Shown: positions 1 to 8,983, counted from the stretch's first letter. The stretch: 21,378 bases of DNA from Cryomorphaceae bacterium (GCA_003564735.1 PXEK01000402.1:1-21378), one strand, 5' to 3'. Numbers and translations are program-made. The notes: a model not told the origin generated them from the letters alone.

Positions 1-623
1 ATTCTGTTTTTCAATCGTTGGAAGCGGTAAGCCGTAAGACAGGGCGTCTGCATTCGTTTTCTCGCAAAGATTGTGAATTCGGTTATCGCAGCAGTATTTT
101 TAAAACCTCGGCCAGAAACGAATATGTGATTACGGCCGTAGAGTTGCGCCTTTCCAAAAAACCGACACTCAATACATCGTACGGTGCGATAGAAGCAGAG
201 CTGGACCGCATGCAGGTGAAGAATCCCGATATTCAAGATGTTTCAAAGGCGGTGATTCACATAAGGCAGAGTAAACTTCCCGACCCCAAAGAACTTGGCA
301 ACAGCGGTTCCTTCTTCAAAAATCCTGTGGTTCCTGTTGAGTTTTATCGCGATTTAGTGAAAAACTTTCCCGAGATAATCGCTTACGAGGTGCCGGGCGG
401 AATGAAACTGGCGGCGGGCAAACTCATCGAAATGGCGGGCTGGAAAGGAAAGCGATTTGGCGATTGCGGCGTTCATGAGAAACAGGCGCTGGTATTAGTC
501 AATTACGGTAATGCAACGGGATGTGAGGTTTACGATTTGAGTCAAAAAATCACTGATGATATTCATCATAAATTCGGCGTTAAGCTGGAAAGGGAAGTAA
601 ACCTAGTCCCTGAAGAGTCTTAA
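1..623 (+). CDS. murB: UDP-N-acetylenolpyruvoylglucosamine reductase (MurB), 3' part
   Basis: MurB reduces UDP-GlcNAc-enolpyruvate to UDP-MurNAc with NADPH and FAD, a cytosolic step of peptidoglycan precursor synthesis. Only the C-terminal ~206 residues are present. The frame is open from base 3, and the TTG at 18 is merely an internal Leu codon, so the start and the N-terminal FAD-binding lobe lie left of the window. Visible family marks are the DCEFGYRSSIFK segment, GSFFKNP with the catalytic Ser (codon 309-311), the VPGGMKLAAGKLIEMAGWKG stretch and the terminal LEREV with the conserved Glu. The pattern fits the type I (E. coli-like) enzyme. A DUF2805 gene follows 36 nt downstream on the same strand, probably in the same transcript. 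Identification is secure; only the truncation by the window edge limits it. Confidence 0.96.
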   Translation, partial: SVFQSLEAVSRKTGRLHSFSRKDCEFGYRSSIFKTSARNEYVITAVELRLSKKPTLNTSYGAIEAELDRMQVKNPDIQDVSKAVIHIRQSKLPDPKELGNSGSFFKNPVVPVEFYRDLVKNFPEIIAYEVPGGMKLAAGKLIEMAGWKGKRFGDCGVHEKQALVLVNYGNATGCEVYDLSQKITDDIHHKFGVKLEREVNLVPEES

Positions 624-659
624 GCATAAACAAGTCTTTTTTTGTGCTGTTATAACGGC

Positions 660-953
660 ATGACTAAAAAGGAAATAAAGAAGTTGAGCAAAAAACTCAG
701 CGAGCGGGAGTTGGACCGAATCATTGAAATGGCTTGGGAAGATCGCACCCCGTTTGACGCCATTTATGATCAATTCGGGTTACCCGAAAAAGGTGTAATC
801 GAAATTATGAGAAGGGAGATGAGGCCGTCTTCTTTCAAAATGTGGCGGGAGCGTGTTCAAAATCGTGATACAAAGCATATCAAAGGCCAAAAACTTTCAA
901 ACACCTTTAAGTGTTCACGTCAGCGCCACATTTCAGGTAACCGAATTACTTGA
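660..953 (+). CDS. DUF2805 / TIGR03643 family small protein
   Basis: A 97-residue protein of unknown function. The core (RELDRIIEMAWEDRTPFDAI, QFGLPEKGVIEIMRREM, PSSFKMWRERV, TKHIKG) is what I recognise as the DUF2805/TIGR03643 family, a short helical, possibly helix-turn-helix-like protein of Bacteroidota and some Proteobacteria. I chose the ATG at 660; the frame can be extended to a TTG at 642, but that only adds six residues without conservation. The family usually ends near TKHxK; here about 18 further residues (through SGNRIT) look unconserved, so the 3' end may have drifted. No signal peptide or membrane segment. It follows murB closely and is convergent with the LysM gene, with only 44 nt between the two stop codons. 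Family call confident; role unknown. Confidence 0.85.
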   Translation: MTKKEIKKLSKKLSERELDRIIEMAWEDRTPFDAIYDQFGLPEKGVIEIMRREMRPSSFKMWRERVQNRDTKHIKGQKLSNTFKCSRQRHISGNRIT

Positions 954-976
954 GTTGTTTTTCTCGAGGAATTTTC

Positions 977-988
977 GGTTCTGACTAA
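977..988 (+). repeat. dispersed 12-mer, copy a (GGTTCTGACTAA)
   Basis: This is a one-mismatch copy of the dispersed GGYTCTGACCAA motif. It lies in the 44-nt gap between the convergent DUF2805 and LysM genes, preceded by TTTTC and followed by an A-run. No hairpin of its own is visible, so it is not simply a terminator stem. Confidence 0.6.
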
Positions 989-997
989 AAAAACAAT

Positions 998-2893
998 TTA
1001 ACGAACCAACACTTTTTCGTAATCATCAATTTCGTAGATGTAAAAGCCTTGGTTTTCAAAACCTGTGTAGCTGTCAATTCTGATGAAGTTAAAACGACTT
1101 GAGAGTCCGGTGCGAATATATGTCGGCAGTTTGTAATGCATAAACTCACCGTACTTCATGAGTCCTCCAAAAAAATACACACCCGCATCGTAAGCGGTAA
1201 GTACATCTTGGTGAGGATCTGCTTTATATTTTGACCGATAAGCCTGAATAAATCTGATAGTCGTCGTATCGTTGTAATTGACCCAACTATCGGTTACCAG
1301 TCTCGTATTCAAACGTTGAAAATACTCTGTATCTAAATTATCAAAGCGCCTCCAACTTTCCATACCGTACACTGTGACAGAAATCCCTTTCCCTTTCAGA
1401 ACCAAATCATTGAGTGAAGTCACGAACTCACTCATGTAGGCTTGGTCATTTGAAGGAACGAACAAAGTGTAATGCGTACTATCTTCAAACAATGACCTTA
1501 CATTCTTTTTTGAGGGCGTGTACAAACTCATTTCTTTTAGGCTGTCAGAACCCAGTTGAGCCGCACATATATTCGCATGTTTAAGCGCCGTGGCATACGT
1601 ATCTCGATCTTTAAACCTTCCGCTGTTCCAAATGACCAAGTTAGAATCAATGTGCTCACTTACCACATGATAGGCCAGTTGCATCAATTTTGACCCGGCT
1701 CCCGGCTTTATCTTAACGGCGTTATTTCTTTCAATCAATATTTTAGATGGTAATGAAACAGGGGATATCACAGGAATGGCCGACTCCTTCGCCAGATCGG
1801 CAAACCACTCAAAATTACTGCGGAACAACGGCCCGAATACCAAATCAAACTCGGGGAGTGAATCCTCAAAAGAGCGTTTGAGGGAATCGAGATTGGTCTC
1901 GGTATCATAAAGGTGAATATCTGCATTAAACCCCTTTTTTGTAAGTGAATCCGCAGCGGCAATCAACCCCCTGTAAAGGTTTAGTGCTGTTACGGAAGGT
2001 GAGGGTAAAATGAATTTTCCTTGTTCTTTGTACACTCTTTGGGCCGAATCATGTAACAATGACGAAAAGGGCATGAGCACACCAATTTGAAAAGTACGAT
2101 AACGGTCCAGCTGTTGGATGAGTGAATCGACCTTCAAGGTATCACGTTTTGTTCCTGTTTTAGCCGTATCCGCTATAAGAGTGTCCGCAACAGATGTGTC
2201 TGAAGCGGTTGGCAAAGGCATTACACTTACATTTTTCACGGGAATCCTAATGGTGGTTCCTTCTTTCAAACCCCGAGAAAGTCCGCCGTTTGCCCATTGA
2301 ATAGAATCAACAGAAACGTTGTATCTTTTCGAAATGGAAAAAAGCGTTTCTTTCTTTTTTACGATGTGAATTTCAAATGAGTCCACTTTTGGTGGCTGCA
2401 TCACCTCCGGTTCAGCGTCATCGCCTTGGGCATAGGGTATTTTTAAACGTATGCCGGGTTGAAGTCCGCGCTCTTCAATTTGCGGATTGTACTTTTTGAT
2501 TTCCTCAATATCGATACTGTACTTTTTACTCAACGAATACAGCGTTTCCTTTCGGTGAACTTCGTGAGTGAGATAGCCGCCACCATCGAGTGTGATATCG
2601 ATTCTCCTAAACTTTTTGCGGTTCATGGCATCTCGCGGAATCAAAACCGTTTGGCCAATTTTTAAATCGCGCTCTTTGAGCTCGGGATTGGCCTCCAGCA
2701 AATCATCAACCGAACAAAAGTACTTTTTCGAAATTCCGAACAAGGTTTGCCCGGCCTCAACCTTATGTACTAAAAACTTTTCACCGTTATGCTTTACGGT
2801 TTCGGGAGTATCTTGTGCTTCCACCCTCGTTGTGGTTAAACACATAACATTTAGGAAACAAAATAAAAGTACGTAAAGGCGTTTGTGCGTCAT
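998..2893 (-). CDS. Secreted LysM-repeat protein with periplasmic-binding (PBP1-like) domain
   Basis: A 631-residue envelope protein. An N-terminal signal peptide (hydrophobic residues about 6-20, probable cleavage near VEA/Q) is followed by three LysM repeats at roughly 41-86, 108-152 and 174-218, each with the GQTL/KETL...YNxSVDxI...IRIP pattern that binds peptidoglycan glycan chains. From about 270 to the end is a domain starting FQIGVLMPF that resembles type 1 periplasmic-binding folds of amino-acid ABC receptors. Such LysM-PBP1 proteins are common in Bacteroidota; no transporter genes are nearby, so a structural or sensory role is as likely as transport. The frame extends to an ATG at 2899, but the ATG at 2893 overlaps the guaA stop as ATGA, which favours translational coupling and is used here. 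Ligand unknown. Confidence 0.88.
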   Translation of the reverse strand: MTHKRLYVLLFCFLNVMCLTTTRVEAQDTPETVKHNGEKFLVHKVEAGQTLFGISKKYFCSVDDLLEANPELKERDLKIGQTVLIPRDAMNRKKFRRIDITLDGGGYLTHEVHRKETLYSLSKKYSIDIEEIKKYNPQIEERGLQPGIRLKIPYAQGDDAEPEVMQPPKVDSFEIHIVKKKETLFSISKRYNVSVDSIQWANGGLSRGLKEGTTIRIPVKNVSVMPLPTASDTSVADTLIADTAKTGTKRDTLKVDSLIQQLDRYRTFQIGVLMPFSSLLHDSAQRVYKEQGKFILPSPSVTALNLYRGLIAAADSLTKKGFNADIHLYDTETNLDSLKRSFEDSLPEFDLVFGPLFRSNFEWFADLAKESAIPVISPVSLPSKILIERNNAVKIKPGAGSKLMQLAYHVVSEHIDSNLVIWNSGRFKDRDTYATALKHANICAAQLGSDSLKEMSLYTPSKKNVRSLFEDSTHYTLFVPSNDQAYMSEFVTSLNDLVLKGKGISVTVYGMESWRRFDNLDTEYFQRLNTRLVTDSWVNYNDTTTIRFIQAYRSKYKADPHQDVLTAYDAGVYFFGGLMKYGEFMHYKLPTYIRTGLSSRFNFIRIDSYTGFENQGFYIYEIDDYEKVLVR

Positions 2894-4419
2894 TCCCATT
2901 CAATTGTTGCCGGTGGTTTAGAGCTGATATCGTAAGTAACGCGATTAATTCCGCGCACATTATTGATAATCTTATTCGAAATTTGTGCCAAAAATTCGTA
3001 GGGTAGTTTACACCAGTCTGCGGTCATCCCGTCAGTACTCTCGACGGCCCTGAGCGCCACAGCGTTTTCATAAGTTCTTTCATCGCCCATTACCCCTACC
3101 GATTGAACGGGTAAAAGTATGGCTCCTGCCTGCCACACTTCATCATACAGCCCGGCGTTTCTCAACCCTTGAATGAAAATATGATCTACTTCCTGTAAAA
3201 TACGAACTTTTTCGGGCGTAATATCGCCGGGAATACGAATGGCCAATCCCGGGCCCGGGAAAGGATGCCGACCAATCAATCTCTCCGGCAAGTTCAGCTC
3301 CCGACCTACCCTTCTTACCTCATCTTTGAAAAGCGCATTTAAAGGCTCCACAACTTTCAACTTCATAAAATCGGGGAGTCCGCCCACGTTGTGGTGCGAT
3401 TTAATGGTAGCGCTGGGGCCTTTTACCGATACAGACTCAATTACATCAGGGTAAATAGTGCCTTGTCCCAACCATTTTACATCCTTTATTTTTCCGGCCT
3501 CATCGTCAAAAATCTCAATGAATGTATTGCCGATGATTTTTCTTTTTTTCTCGGGGTCTGTAACGCCCTTGAGCTTATCGTAAAACGGCTGTTTGGCATC
3601 GACACCTTTTATGTTTAACCCCAAGTCTTTGTAATCTTCTAAAACTTGTTCAAACTCATTTTTTCTCAGCAATCCGTTATCCACAAAAATGCAATACAAA
3701 TTCTCACCAATTGCTTGATGCAGTAAAGTAGCTGCTACAGAAGAGTCGACACCGCCCGATAAACCCATAACCACCTTATCATTTCCCAACTTTGCTTTTA
3801 AATCGGCAACGGTATCTTCAACAAAAGATGCGGGCGTCCAGTCGCATGCACACTTACAAATATCGACCAAAAAGTTTTTGAGTAGTACCTTTCCGTCAAC
3901 GGAGTGATACACCTCAGGGTGGAATTGGATTCCGTAAGTACGTTCATTCTCAAGTTTAAAACCCGCGACTTCTACATCCCCGGTACTGCAAATAAGTTGA
4001 GCATTAGGCGGTAGTTCCAGGATCGTATCCCCATGAGACATCCAAACTTGTGAGCCCGGTGAAATACCGTGTAACAAATCACTTTGAGCATTCACATGAG
4101 ATAAATTAGCTCTGCCGTACTCTCGAGTTTGTGAAGCTTCCACCTTACCTCCGTTATTTTTGGCAAGCCATTGAGCGCCATAGCAAACACCTAAGAGCGG
4201 CAACTTTCCTCGAATTTGACTTAAATCGGGACGCGGTGCATCCTTTTCTCTTACAGAGTGCGGACTTCCCGATAATATCACTCCTCTAACGGATTCGTCT
4301 ATTTCCGGAATATTGTTAAACGGGTGAATTTCGCAGTACACATTTTGCTCCCTCACCCTCCTGCCTATCAGTTGAGTATATTGGGAACCGAAATCTAAAA
4401 TCAATATTTTCTCTTGCAT
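2890..4419 (-). CDS. guaA: GMP synthase (glutamine-hydrolysing), GuaA
   Basis: GuaA converts XMP, ATP and glutamine to GMP in the cytosol, the last step of guanylate synthesis. The 509-residue protein has an N-terminal class I glutamine amidotransferase domain (start [12 protein letters not shown]; nucleophile Cys79 in GVCYGAQW; His167 and Glu169 in FHPEV), then the ATP pyrophosphatase P-loop SGGVDSS at about 221-227, and a C-terminal dimerisation domain ([12 protein letters not shown], ending [12 protein letters not shown]). The frame can be read back to a TTG at 4446, but that codon sits inside a TAnnTTTG promoter box (4444-4451), so the ATG at 4419 must be the start; 509 residues fits the family. 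It is first in a two-gene unit with the LysM gene, overlapping by ATGA. Very secure. Confidence 0.98.
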   Translation of the reverse strand: MQEKILILDFGSQYTQLIGRRVREQNVYCEIHPFNNIPEIDESVRGVILSGSPHSVREKDAPRPDLSQIRGKLPLLGVCYGAQWLAKNNGGKVEASQTREYGRANLSHVNAQSDLLHGISPGSQVWMSHGDTILELPPNAQLICSTGDVEVAGFKLENERTYGIQFHPEVYHSVDGKVLLKNFLVDICKCACDWTPASFVEDTVADLKAKLGNDKVVMGLSGGVDSSVAATLLHQAIGENLYCIFVDNGLLRKNEFEQVLEDYKDLGLNIKGVDAKQPFYDKLKGVTDPEKKRKIIGNTFIEIFDDEAGKIKDVKWLGQGTIYPDVIESVSVKGPSATIKSHHNVGGLPDFMKLKVVEPLNALFKDEVRRVGRELNLPERLIGRHPFPGPGLAIRIPGDITPEKVRILQEVDHIFIQGLRNAGLYDEVWQAGAILLPVQSVGVMGDERTYENAVALRAVESTDGMTADWCKLPYEFLAQISNKIINNVRGINRVTYDISSKPPATIEWE

Positions 4420-4443
4420 TCGATACGGAGTCTGTTTGGGGTG

Positions 4444-4451
4444 CAAATGTA
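4444..4451 (-). promoter_or_regulatory. -7 promoter box (TACATTTG) of guaA
   Basis: TACATTTG on the minus strand matches the Bacteroidota sigma-ABfr -7 consensus TAnnTTTG exactly. It ends 24 nt before the guaA ATG, giving a predicted leader of about 20 nt. A -33 TTG is not obvious. The box rules out the TTG start at 4446. Confidence 0.65.
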
Positions 4452-4595
4452 CAACTTAAAAAGTGTCCGTTAACGGATTGCCCCCCTCTTTGCGTTTGAG
4501 TTTTCGTTTCCTTTCCTTAGGGTGACCGCGGAAAAAGTGAATAGTAAAACAAAAAACAGTGTGTAGAGTAAACTGCGTGATTACGTATATTTTTT

Positions 4596-4603
4596 TATCT
4601 TTG
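4596..4603 (+). promoter_or_regulatory. -7 promoter box (TATCTTTG) of the TPR gene
   Basis: TATCTTTG matches TAnnTTTG and lies 46 nt upstream of the ATG at 4650. It faces away from the guaA box, so the 4420-4649 gap is a divergent promoter region. No clear -33 TTG is visible. Confidence 0.6.
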
Positions 4604-4649
4604 AGCCGCAAATGTCGACGTACCCAAGTCACACCTTTACACCCTTGAT

Positions 4650-4982
4650 ATGAGTAAAAAACGCTTAGAATTGATTTTGGAAATGTTGGAAAAAGATCCC
4701 AATGACAATTTTTTAATCTACGCCGCTGCCTTAGAATACCAAAAAGCGGGAGATGAAAAAAATGCTGTGGTCCATTTGGAAAAACTTACCAAAAATTTTC
4801 CCGACTACTTGGGAGCATACTATACTCTGGGTAAGATATATGAAAACACAGGGGAATTCGATAAAGCTGTGAGCACTTACAAGAAAGGTAAGGAAATAGC
4901 AAAAAAACACAAGGACGAAAAAACGATTGGAGAACTCACCGAAGCCTTAATGCTTTTGGATGATGAAGAAGACAATTGGTAG
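4650..4982 (+). CDS. Small TPR-repeat protein
   Basis: A 110-residue cytosolic protein (no signal peptide or membrane segment) built almost wholly of tetratricopeptide helices. Two TPR units can be traced at about 19-52 (NFLIYAAALEYQKAGDEKNA) and 53-86 (YLGAYYTLGKIYENTGEFDK), with the usual A/G and Y positions, followed by an acidic tail ending DDEEDNW. TPRs mediate protein-protein contacts; the partner cannot be told from sequence. Small stand-alone TPR proteins like this are frequent in Bacteroidota. It has its own promoter box at 4596-4603 and is monocistronic, convergent with the Hsp15-like gene. The 104-nt gap downstream shows no convincing terminator. Confidence 0.85.
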   Translation: MSKKRLELILEMLEKDPNDNFLIYAAALEYQKAGDEKNAVVHLEKLTKNFPDYLGAYYTLGKIYENTGEFDKAVSTYKKGKEIAKKHKDEKTIGELTEALMLLDDEEDNW

Positions 4983-5086
4983 TTTTCGATTTCTAAAGGC
5001 TGCTCACCTTATTTGTGCACTATTGATTTTTTACAAACGAACGCAATACCGGCTCCGGGTAATAAACTTTAAGCTATCTGTTTTAC

Positions 5087-5479
5087 TCAACTCTCCCCCT
5101 CCTCCATGTAGTACATAAAGTCCTCGAGGTCACGTCGATCTTTCTTAGTAGGACGCCCCAAGCCCTTCGCTCTCTCTTGTTTAAAGCGCGTCCGAAGAAT
5201 TTCCAATTTTTCCAACTCCTCACCTGAGGTTACGTCAAGTGCGTAATCTTCAACAAATTTAGCACCCACCCTTTTGCTCAAGGGCTGTAACACTTTAAAA
5301 CTAAACCATACACCGTGCTTTTTAGCAGAAACCACATCACCCTGACCAACTTCTTTGGCGGGTTTCACCAACTCCCCACCTATTTTAACTTTATTCTGTC
5401 GGCACATTTTGGTAGCCAGCGAGCGGGTTTTATACATCCTTATGCCCCACAAATACTTATCTACACGAACTCCTCCCAT
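5087..5479 (-). CDS. Hsp15-like S4-domain RNA-binding protein
   Basis: A 130-residue basic protein with an N-terminal S4 RNA-binding domain (VRVDKYLWGIRMYKTRSLAT, then QNKVKIGGELVKPAKEV) and a C-terminal tail GRPTKKDRRDLEDFM typical of the Hsp15/HslR family. In E. coli Hsp15 binds free 50S subunits carrying nascent peptidyl-tRNA and helps recycle stalled ribosomes; a similar role is likely but inferred. The ATG at 5479 is followed at once by the conserved VRVDKYLW, so the start is probably right. The upstream gene's terminator hairpin ends only about 12 nt before this ATG and no TAnnTTTG box is seen between, so expression may need readthrough or an unrecognised promoter. Confidence 0.9.
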   Translation of the reverse strand: MGGVRVDKYLWGIRMYKTRSLATKMCRQNKVKIGGELVKPAKEVGQGDVVSAKKHGVWFSFKVLQPLSKRVGAKFVEDYALDVTSGEELEKLEILRTRFKQERAKGLGRPTKKDRRDLEDFMYYMEEGES

Positions 5480-5491
5480 ATTATTAAGCGT

Positions 5492-5518
5492 AAAAAAAGC
5501 CGCGTACTGCGGCTTTTT
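5492..5518 (-). terminator. Intrinsic terminator after the small secreted-protein gene
   Basis: AAAAAGCCGC (5494-5503) and GCGGCTTTTT (5509-5518) form a 10-bp stem with a 5-nt loop. On the minus strand it is followed by a 7-T tract, the standard intrinsic terminator form, 46 nt beyond the stop of the gene at 5564-5887. The A/T symmetry would also allow it to work on the plus strand. Confidence 0.85.
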
Positions 5519-5563
5519 CTTTGAATTTTGTTGTGATTGGTAAACTCAAATGAGTAATTCTAA

Positions 5564-5887
5564 CTACTCTTCATTTTCAGCTATCAATTGCAAAAGAACT
5601 TCAGCTCTTTCATCACCAAAATGGTCGCGAATTTGTATATCGCGCTTTGCATAAATTTCTTGAACTGCTTCTTCATCAAGCTCATCATAAGCCGCATTTT
5701 TTAAATTCACATAAAAGTGAGCCATAATTTTAGTAATCTCCTCAGTTTCACTTTCATGCACATCCCCTGTGTTAAGAAGGTTTTCAACTACTATCATTGC
5801 TTTTTCATCAGGTGCTTGAGCATCCTGTGCTTGAACTGAAAATGAGAAGAAAGCAACGGCGGCCACGGTAAACAATAACTTTTTCAT
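5564..5887 (-). CDS. Small secreted protein of unknown function
   Basis: A 107-residue protein with a clear Sec signal peptide: MKKLLF, a hydrophobic core to about residue 18, then SVQAQ-D cleavage near residue 20-21. The mature ~87 residues are acidic and mainly helical in character (VVENLL, EITKIMAHFYVNLKNAAYDEL, EAVQEIYAKRDIQIRDHF, AEVLLQLIAENEE), with no cysteines and no motif I recognise. It is probably periplasmic. It has its own -7 box (5922-5929) and its own terminator, so it is a monocistronic transcript divergent from the FAD oxidoreductase gene. I cannot assign a function. Confidence 0.8.
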   Translation of the reverse strand: MKKLLFTVAAVAFFSFSVQAQDAQAPDEKAMIVVENLLNTGDVHESETEEITKIMAHFYVNLKNAAYDELDEEAVQEIYAKRDIQIRDHFGDERAEVLLQLIAENEE

Positions 5888-5921
5888 ATCACTTGTGTTT
5901 TAGAATTTTAATTATGAAACG

Positions 5922-5929
5922 CAAATATA
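5922..5929 (-). promoter_or_regulatory. -7 promoter box (TATATTTG) of the small secreted-protein gene
   Basis: TATATTTG on the minus strand fits TAnnTTTG and ends 34 nt upstream of the ATG at 5887, giving a leader of roughly 30 nt. It sits in a run of alternating TA, so chance matching is somewhat easier here. Confidence 0.55.
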
Positions 5930-6008
5930 TATATTTTTCTCGGATAACACACCCTTCTTTTCCAAAAATATCTCGTTTGTCTCCATTCCGGTTACAAATT
6001 AAATTCGC

Positions 6009-6016
6009 TATCTTCG
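6009..6016 (+). promoter_or_regulatory. Probable -7 box (TATCTTCG) of the FAD/Fe-S oxidoreductase gene
   Basis: TATCTTCG differs from TAnnTTTG at one position. It ends only 6 nt before the ATG at 6023, so transcription would begin at or next to the start codon. No later Met codon is plausible, since the next in-frame one falls deep in the FAD domain. A leaderless mRNA is therefore likely if the box is real. Confidence 0.45.
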
Positions 6017-6022
6017 TAACAC

Positions 6023-8962
6023 ATGAAGCAGAAGAGTCAGATTACTAAACCTAAGCATTTTGAAGGTGAATTTTATACCCAAAATGTACACAAAACAGCT
6101 TACGCAACTGATGCCTCAGCATACAAAGAACACCCTTGTGCCGTGGCCGTTCCCAAAACACCGGAAGACATAAAGAAACTTATTCAAACAGCCGCTGAAA
6201 ACAATTTAGGCCTCATACCCCGTGCAGGAGGTACATCATTGGCCGGGCAAGTTGTGGGGAACGGTATTGTGGTTGACGTTACAAAATACCTAAATATTAT
6301 ACTCGAAGTCAACACCGAGAAGAGGTTTGCAAGAATACAACCCGGAATTGTACGCGATGAACTTAACCGAGTATTGACAAAACAAGGGCTTTTTTTCGCA
6401 CCCGAAACTTCTACATCAAACCGCGCTACACTGGGCGGAATGACAGGCAATAATTCTTGCGGCGTGAACTCTATTAAATACGGCAACACCCGAGACAAAC
6501 TATTGGAGGTAAAAGCCATTTTATCTTCCGGTGAAGAAGTTACTTTTAAAGCACTGACGAAAGCTGAATACCAAGCCAAACTCCATGGAGAAACAAGTAC
6601 GCCGCACGAGCGCAAAATTTACGAGCACATCGATCAACTATTGACATCGAAACACAGCCGAACACTCATCGAACAAAACTTCCCCAAAAAGGAGGTAACA
6701 CGCCGTAACCACGGATATGCGCTTGATGCCCTGATGAACTTCACGACTTTCGGTGGTTCTGACCAAAGAATAAATTTATGTGACCTCATTGCAGGCTCTG
6801 AAGGAACATTGGCTTTCATAACGGAATTAAAAGTGGCTTTGGACCCTTTACCTAATCACAGTGAAGCTTTGGTGTGTGCACATTTTGACGACCTTTACGA
6901 ATCGCTGGAGGCCACGGTAACAGCCATGAAATACGAGCCTGAAGCCGTTGAACTCATGGATCACCACATCTTGGAACGCACCAAAAACAGCTTGAAATAT
7001 CGAGAAAATCGTTTCTTTCTTGAAGGTGACCCCGCAGCCGTTTTAGTAATTACACTATCCGGCGAAAATGACGATGCACGAGATGAAAAAATCAATGCGC
7101 TTATTGCCGATTTTAAGGAAAAAAATATCGGCTACAGTTTTCCTGTGATATCGGGTGCGGACAGTAAAAAAGTATGGGATTTGCGAAAGGCGGGACTGGG
7201 TTTGTTATCAAATAAACCGGGCGACTTAAAACCGGCGCCGGTGATTGAAGATACTGCCGTGGCCGTTGAAGATTTACCTTCATACATCAAAGATTTCAAC
7301 GCAACTTTGAGAAAATATAACTTAGAGTGCGTTCACTATGCCCACGCCGGTGCAGGTGAATTGCATTTACGACCCGTTCTCAACCTAAAAACCAAAGAGG
7401 GCAGGATTTTATTCAGAACCATACTCAAAGAGGTGGCCGGGCTGGTGAAAAAATACCGTGGGTGCTTGAGCGGAGAGCACGGCGACGGCCGACTCCGCGG
7501 GGAGTTTATACCGTTTATGCTTGGAGAAGAAATTTACGCGGAATTCAAAAAGCTGAAGCACGTTTGGGATCCTGCCGGAGTGATGAATCCGGGAAAAATA
7601 GTAAATACCCCACCAATGAACGAGTCGCTCCGTCAACCCGAGGGTTTCCATACGCCGGAAATACCCACAATATTCAATTGGGATACCAACCAAGGGTATG
7701 TGAGAGCATCTGAACAATGTAACGGCTCGGGAGATTGCCGAAAAAGCGCTCTCGCAGGCGGCACAATGTGCCCCACCTACCACGCCACAGGCGATGAAAT
7801 TCAGACTACCCGCGCCAGAGCCAACATTATTAGAGAGGTTTTTTCATCTCAAACGACGAATGATGCCTTTACATCACAAGAAATCAAAACCGTTACCGAT
7901 ACTTGCATAGGATGTAAGGGATGCAAGAGTGAATGCCCGTCAAACGTCGATATGACCCGACTCAAAGCCGAATTTGATTACGGTTACGGAAAACGAAAAG
8001 GGTTTTCACCTGCTTCTCGATTGACGGCAAACTTTGACACAGCCCTGGCCCTGGGCTCAACTGCACCAAAATTGTTCGATTTACTCACCCGCCCGACGGG
8101 AATAACCGGTCAAGTTTTACAACGGTTGGGCTTTTCAAAAAAACGAAAACTTCCCGTACCCTCAAAAGTACCGCTCACCAAGTGGTACCATCGCCATTAC
8201 AAACCACCTCGCAGACCATTAAAGGAAATATATCTTTTTGCCGATTTATTTACGACCTATCTCGATACCGAAATTGGTGTGAAAGCACTAAAACTACTTA
8301 CAGCACTCGATTACAAGGTTAATATTGTCCCTCACGCTGATAGCGGCCGAACCTACCTCTCGGCAGGCTTTTTGCCTCAAGCCAAACGTCGCGCCGAAAA
8401 AAACATAAAAGTTTTTTACAAGCTCGTAAGTGAAGATAAGCCGCTACTGGGCATCGAACCCTCTGCCATACTATCATTTAGAGACGAATACCCCGACTTG
8501 ATTAGTGAAGACCTAAGGGAAAAAGCAAAAACAGTGAGTAATCACGTATTTTTGATTGACGAGTTTTTTGCCGCAGAGTTTGAGGCCGGAAATATTAGTC
8601 CGGCTCAATTCACAAAAGATGAAAGAGAGATACTGCTTCACGGCCACTGCCATCAAAAAGCCCTTTCATCAATGAGTCACACCAAAAAAATACTGCAAAT
8701 CCCAAGAAACTATTCGACCCGACTCATCCCCTCAGGTTGCTGCGGTATGGCGGGATCTTTCGGTTACATGGATAAAAACCATGACCTTTCCATGAACATT
8801 GGAGAAACCGTACTTTTTCCTAAAATACGCTCTAACCTCCACAAAACCATTGCCGCTACGGGGCACAGTTGCAGGCATCAAATTCAGGACGGTACAGGCG
8901 TAAAAGCGCTACACCCGGTTGAAATTTTATACGACGCTCTACGACCCGATTTAAAAATATAA
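6023..8962 (+). CDS. FAD-binding and Fe-S oxidoreductase (D-2-hydroxyacid dehydrogenase type, YdiJ/DLD-like)
   Basis: A 979-residue two-part enzyme. Residues ~35-270 are a PCMH-type FAD-binding domain (PRAGGTSLAGQ at 67-76, GGMTGNNSCGVNSIKYGNTRD at 138-158, AGSEGTLAF at 257-265). Residues ~275-530 form the FAD-oxidase C-terminal domain (HAGAGELHLRP, SGEHGDGRLRGEF, MNPGKIV). The C-terminal half has Fe-S ligands Cys566/572/583 and the CxxCxxCxxxCP cluster at 628-638, then a CCG-type domain with HGHCHQKA (873-880) and SGCCGMAGSFGY (904-915). This is the architecture of D-lactate/D-2-hydroxyglutarate dehydrogenases such as E. coli YdiJ, which oxidise a D-2-hydroxyacid and pass electrons through Fe-S centres. 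The substrate cannot be read from sequence. The Cx5C spacing of the first cluster is, as I recall, normal for YdiJ relatives. The GNAT-nitrilase gene starts 22 nt after the stop. Confidence 0.93.
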   Translation: MKQKSQITKPKHFEGEFYTQNVHKTAYATDASAYKEHPCAVAVPKTPEDIKKLIQTAAENNLGLIPRAGGTSLAGQVVGNGIVVDVTKYLNIILEVNTEKRFARIQPGIVRDELNRVLTKQGLFFAPETSTSNRATLGGMTGNNSCGVNSIKYGNTRDKLLEVKAILSSGEEVTFKALTKAEYQAKLHGETSTPHERKIYEHIDQLLTSKHSRTLIEQNFPKKEVTRRNHGYALDALMNFTTFGGSDQRINLCDLIAGSEGTLAFITELKVALDPLPNHSEALVCAHFDDLYESLEATVTAMKYEPEAVELMDHHILERTKNSLKYRENRFFLEGDPAAVLVITLSGENDDARDEKINALIADFKEKNIGYSFPVISGADSKKVWDLRKAGLGLLSNKPGDLKPAPVIEDTAVAVEDLPSYIKDFNATLRKYNLECVHYAHAGAGELHLRPVLNLKTKEGRILFRTILKEVAGLVKKYRGCLSGEHGDGRLRGEFIPFMLGEEIYAEFKKLKHVWDPAGVMNPGKIVNTPPMNESLRQPEGFHTPEIPTIFNWDTNQGYVRASEQCNGSGDCRKSALAGGTMCPTYHATGDEIQTTRARANIIREVFSSQTTNDAFTSQEIKTVTDTCIGCKGCKSECPSNVDMTRLKAEFDYGYGKRKGFSPASRLTANFDTALALGSTAPKLFDLLTRPTGITGQVLQRLGFSKKRKLPVPSKVPLTKWYHRHYKPPRRPLKEIYLFADLFTTYLDTEIGVKALKLLTALDYKVNIVPHADSGRTYLSAGFLPQAKRRAEKNIKVFYKLVSEDKPLLGIEPSAILSFRDEYPDLISEDLREKAKTVSNHVFLIDEFFAAEFEAGNISPAQFTKDEREILLHGHCHQKALSSMSHTKKILQIPRNYSTRLIPSGCCGMAGSFGYMDKNHDLSMNIGETVLFPKIRSNLHKTIAATGHSCRHQIQDGTGVKALHPVEILYDALRPDLKI
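6755..6766 (+). repeat. dispersed 12-mer, copy b (GGTTCTGACCAA)
   Basis: An exact copy of the dispersed motif inside the FAD oxidoreductase gene, where it encodes GSDQ in a loop just before the conserved GSEGTLAF segment. It reads in the gene's sense direction. Confidence 0.7.
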
Positions 8963-8983
8963 TATCATACAAACACATATAAT

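Noticed and set aside
18..20. TTG at 18 as the murB start
   Set aside because: The frame is open to base 3 and the family needs an N-terminal FAD domain, so this is an internal Leu codon.
5023..5065. CCGGCTCCGGG as a terminator between the TPR and Hsp15-like genes
   Set aside because: The stem is at most 4 bp with a minimal loop and no T-run follows.
5338..5351. CCCTGACCAAC as another copy of the dispersed motif
   Set aside because: It keeps only the TGACCAA half and lacks the GGYTC half, so it is within chance expectation.
7409..7783. Minus-strand 124-codon frame in the FAD oxidoreductase gene
   Set aside because: The plus strand shows FAD-oxidase and Fe-S motifs across the same bases, so the antisense frame is incidental.
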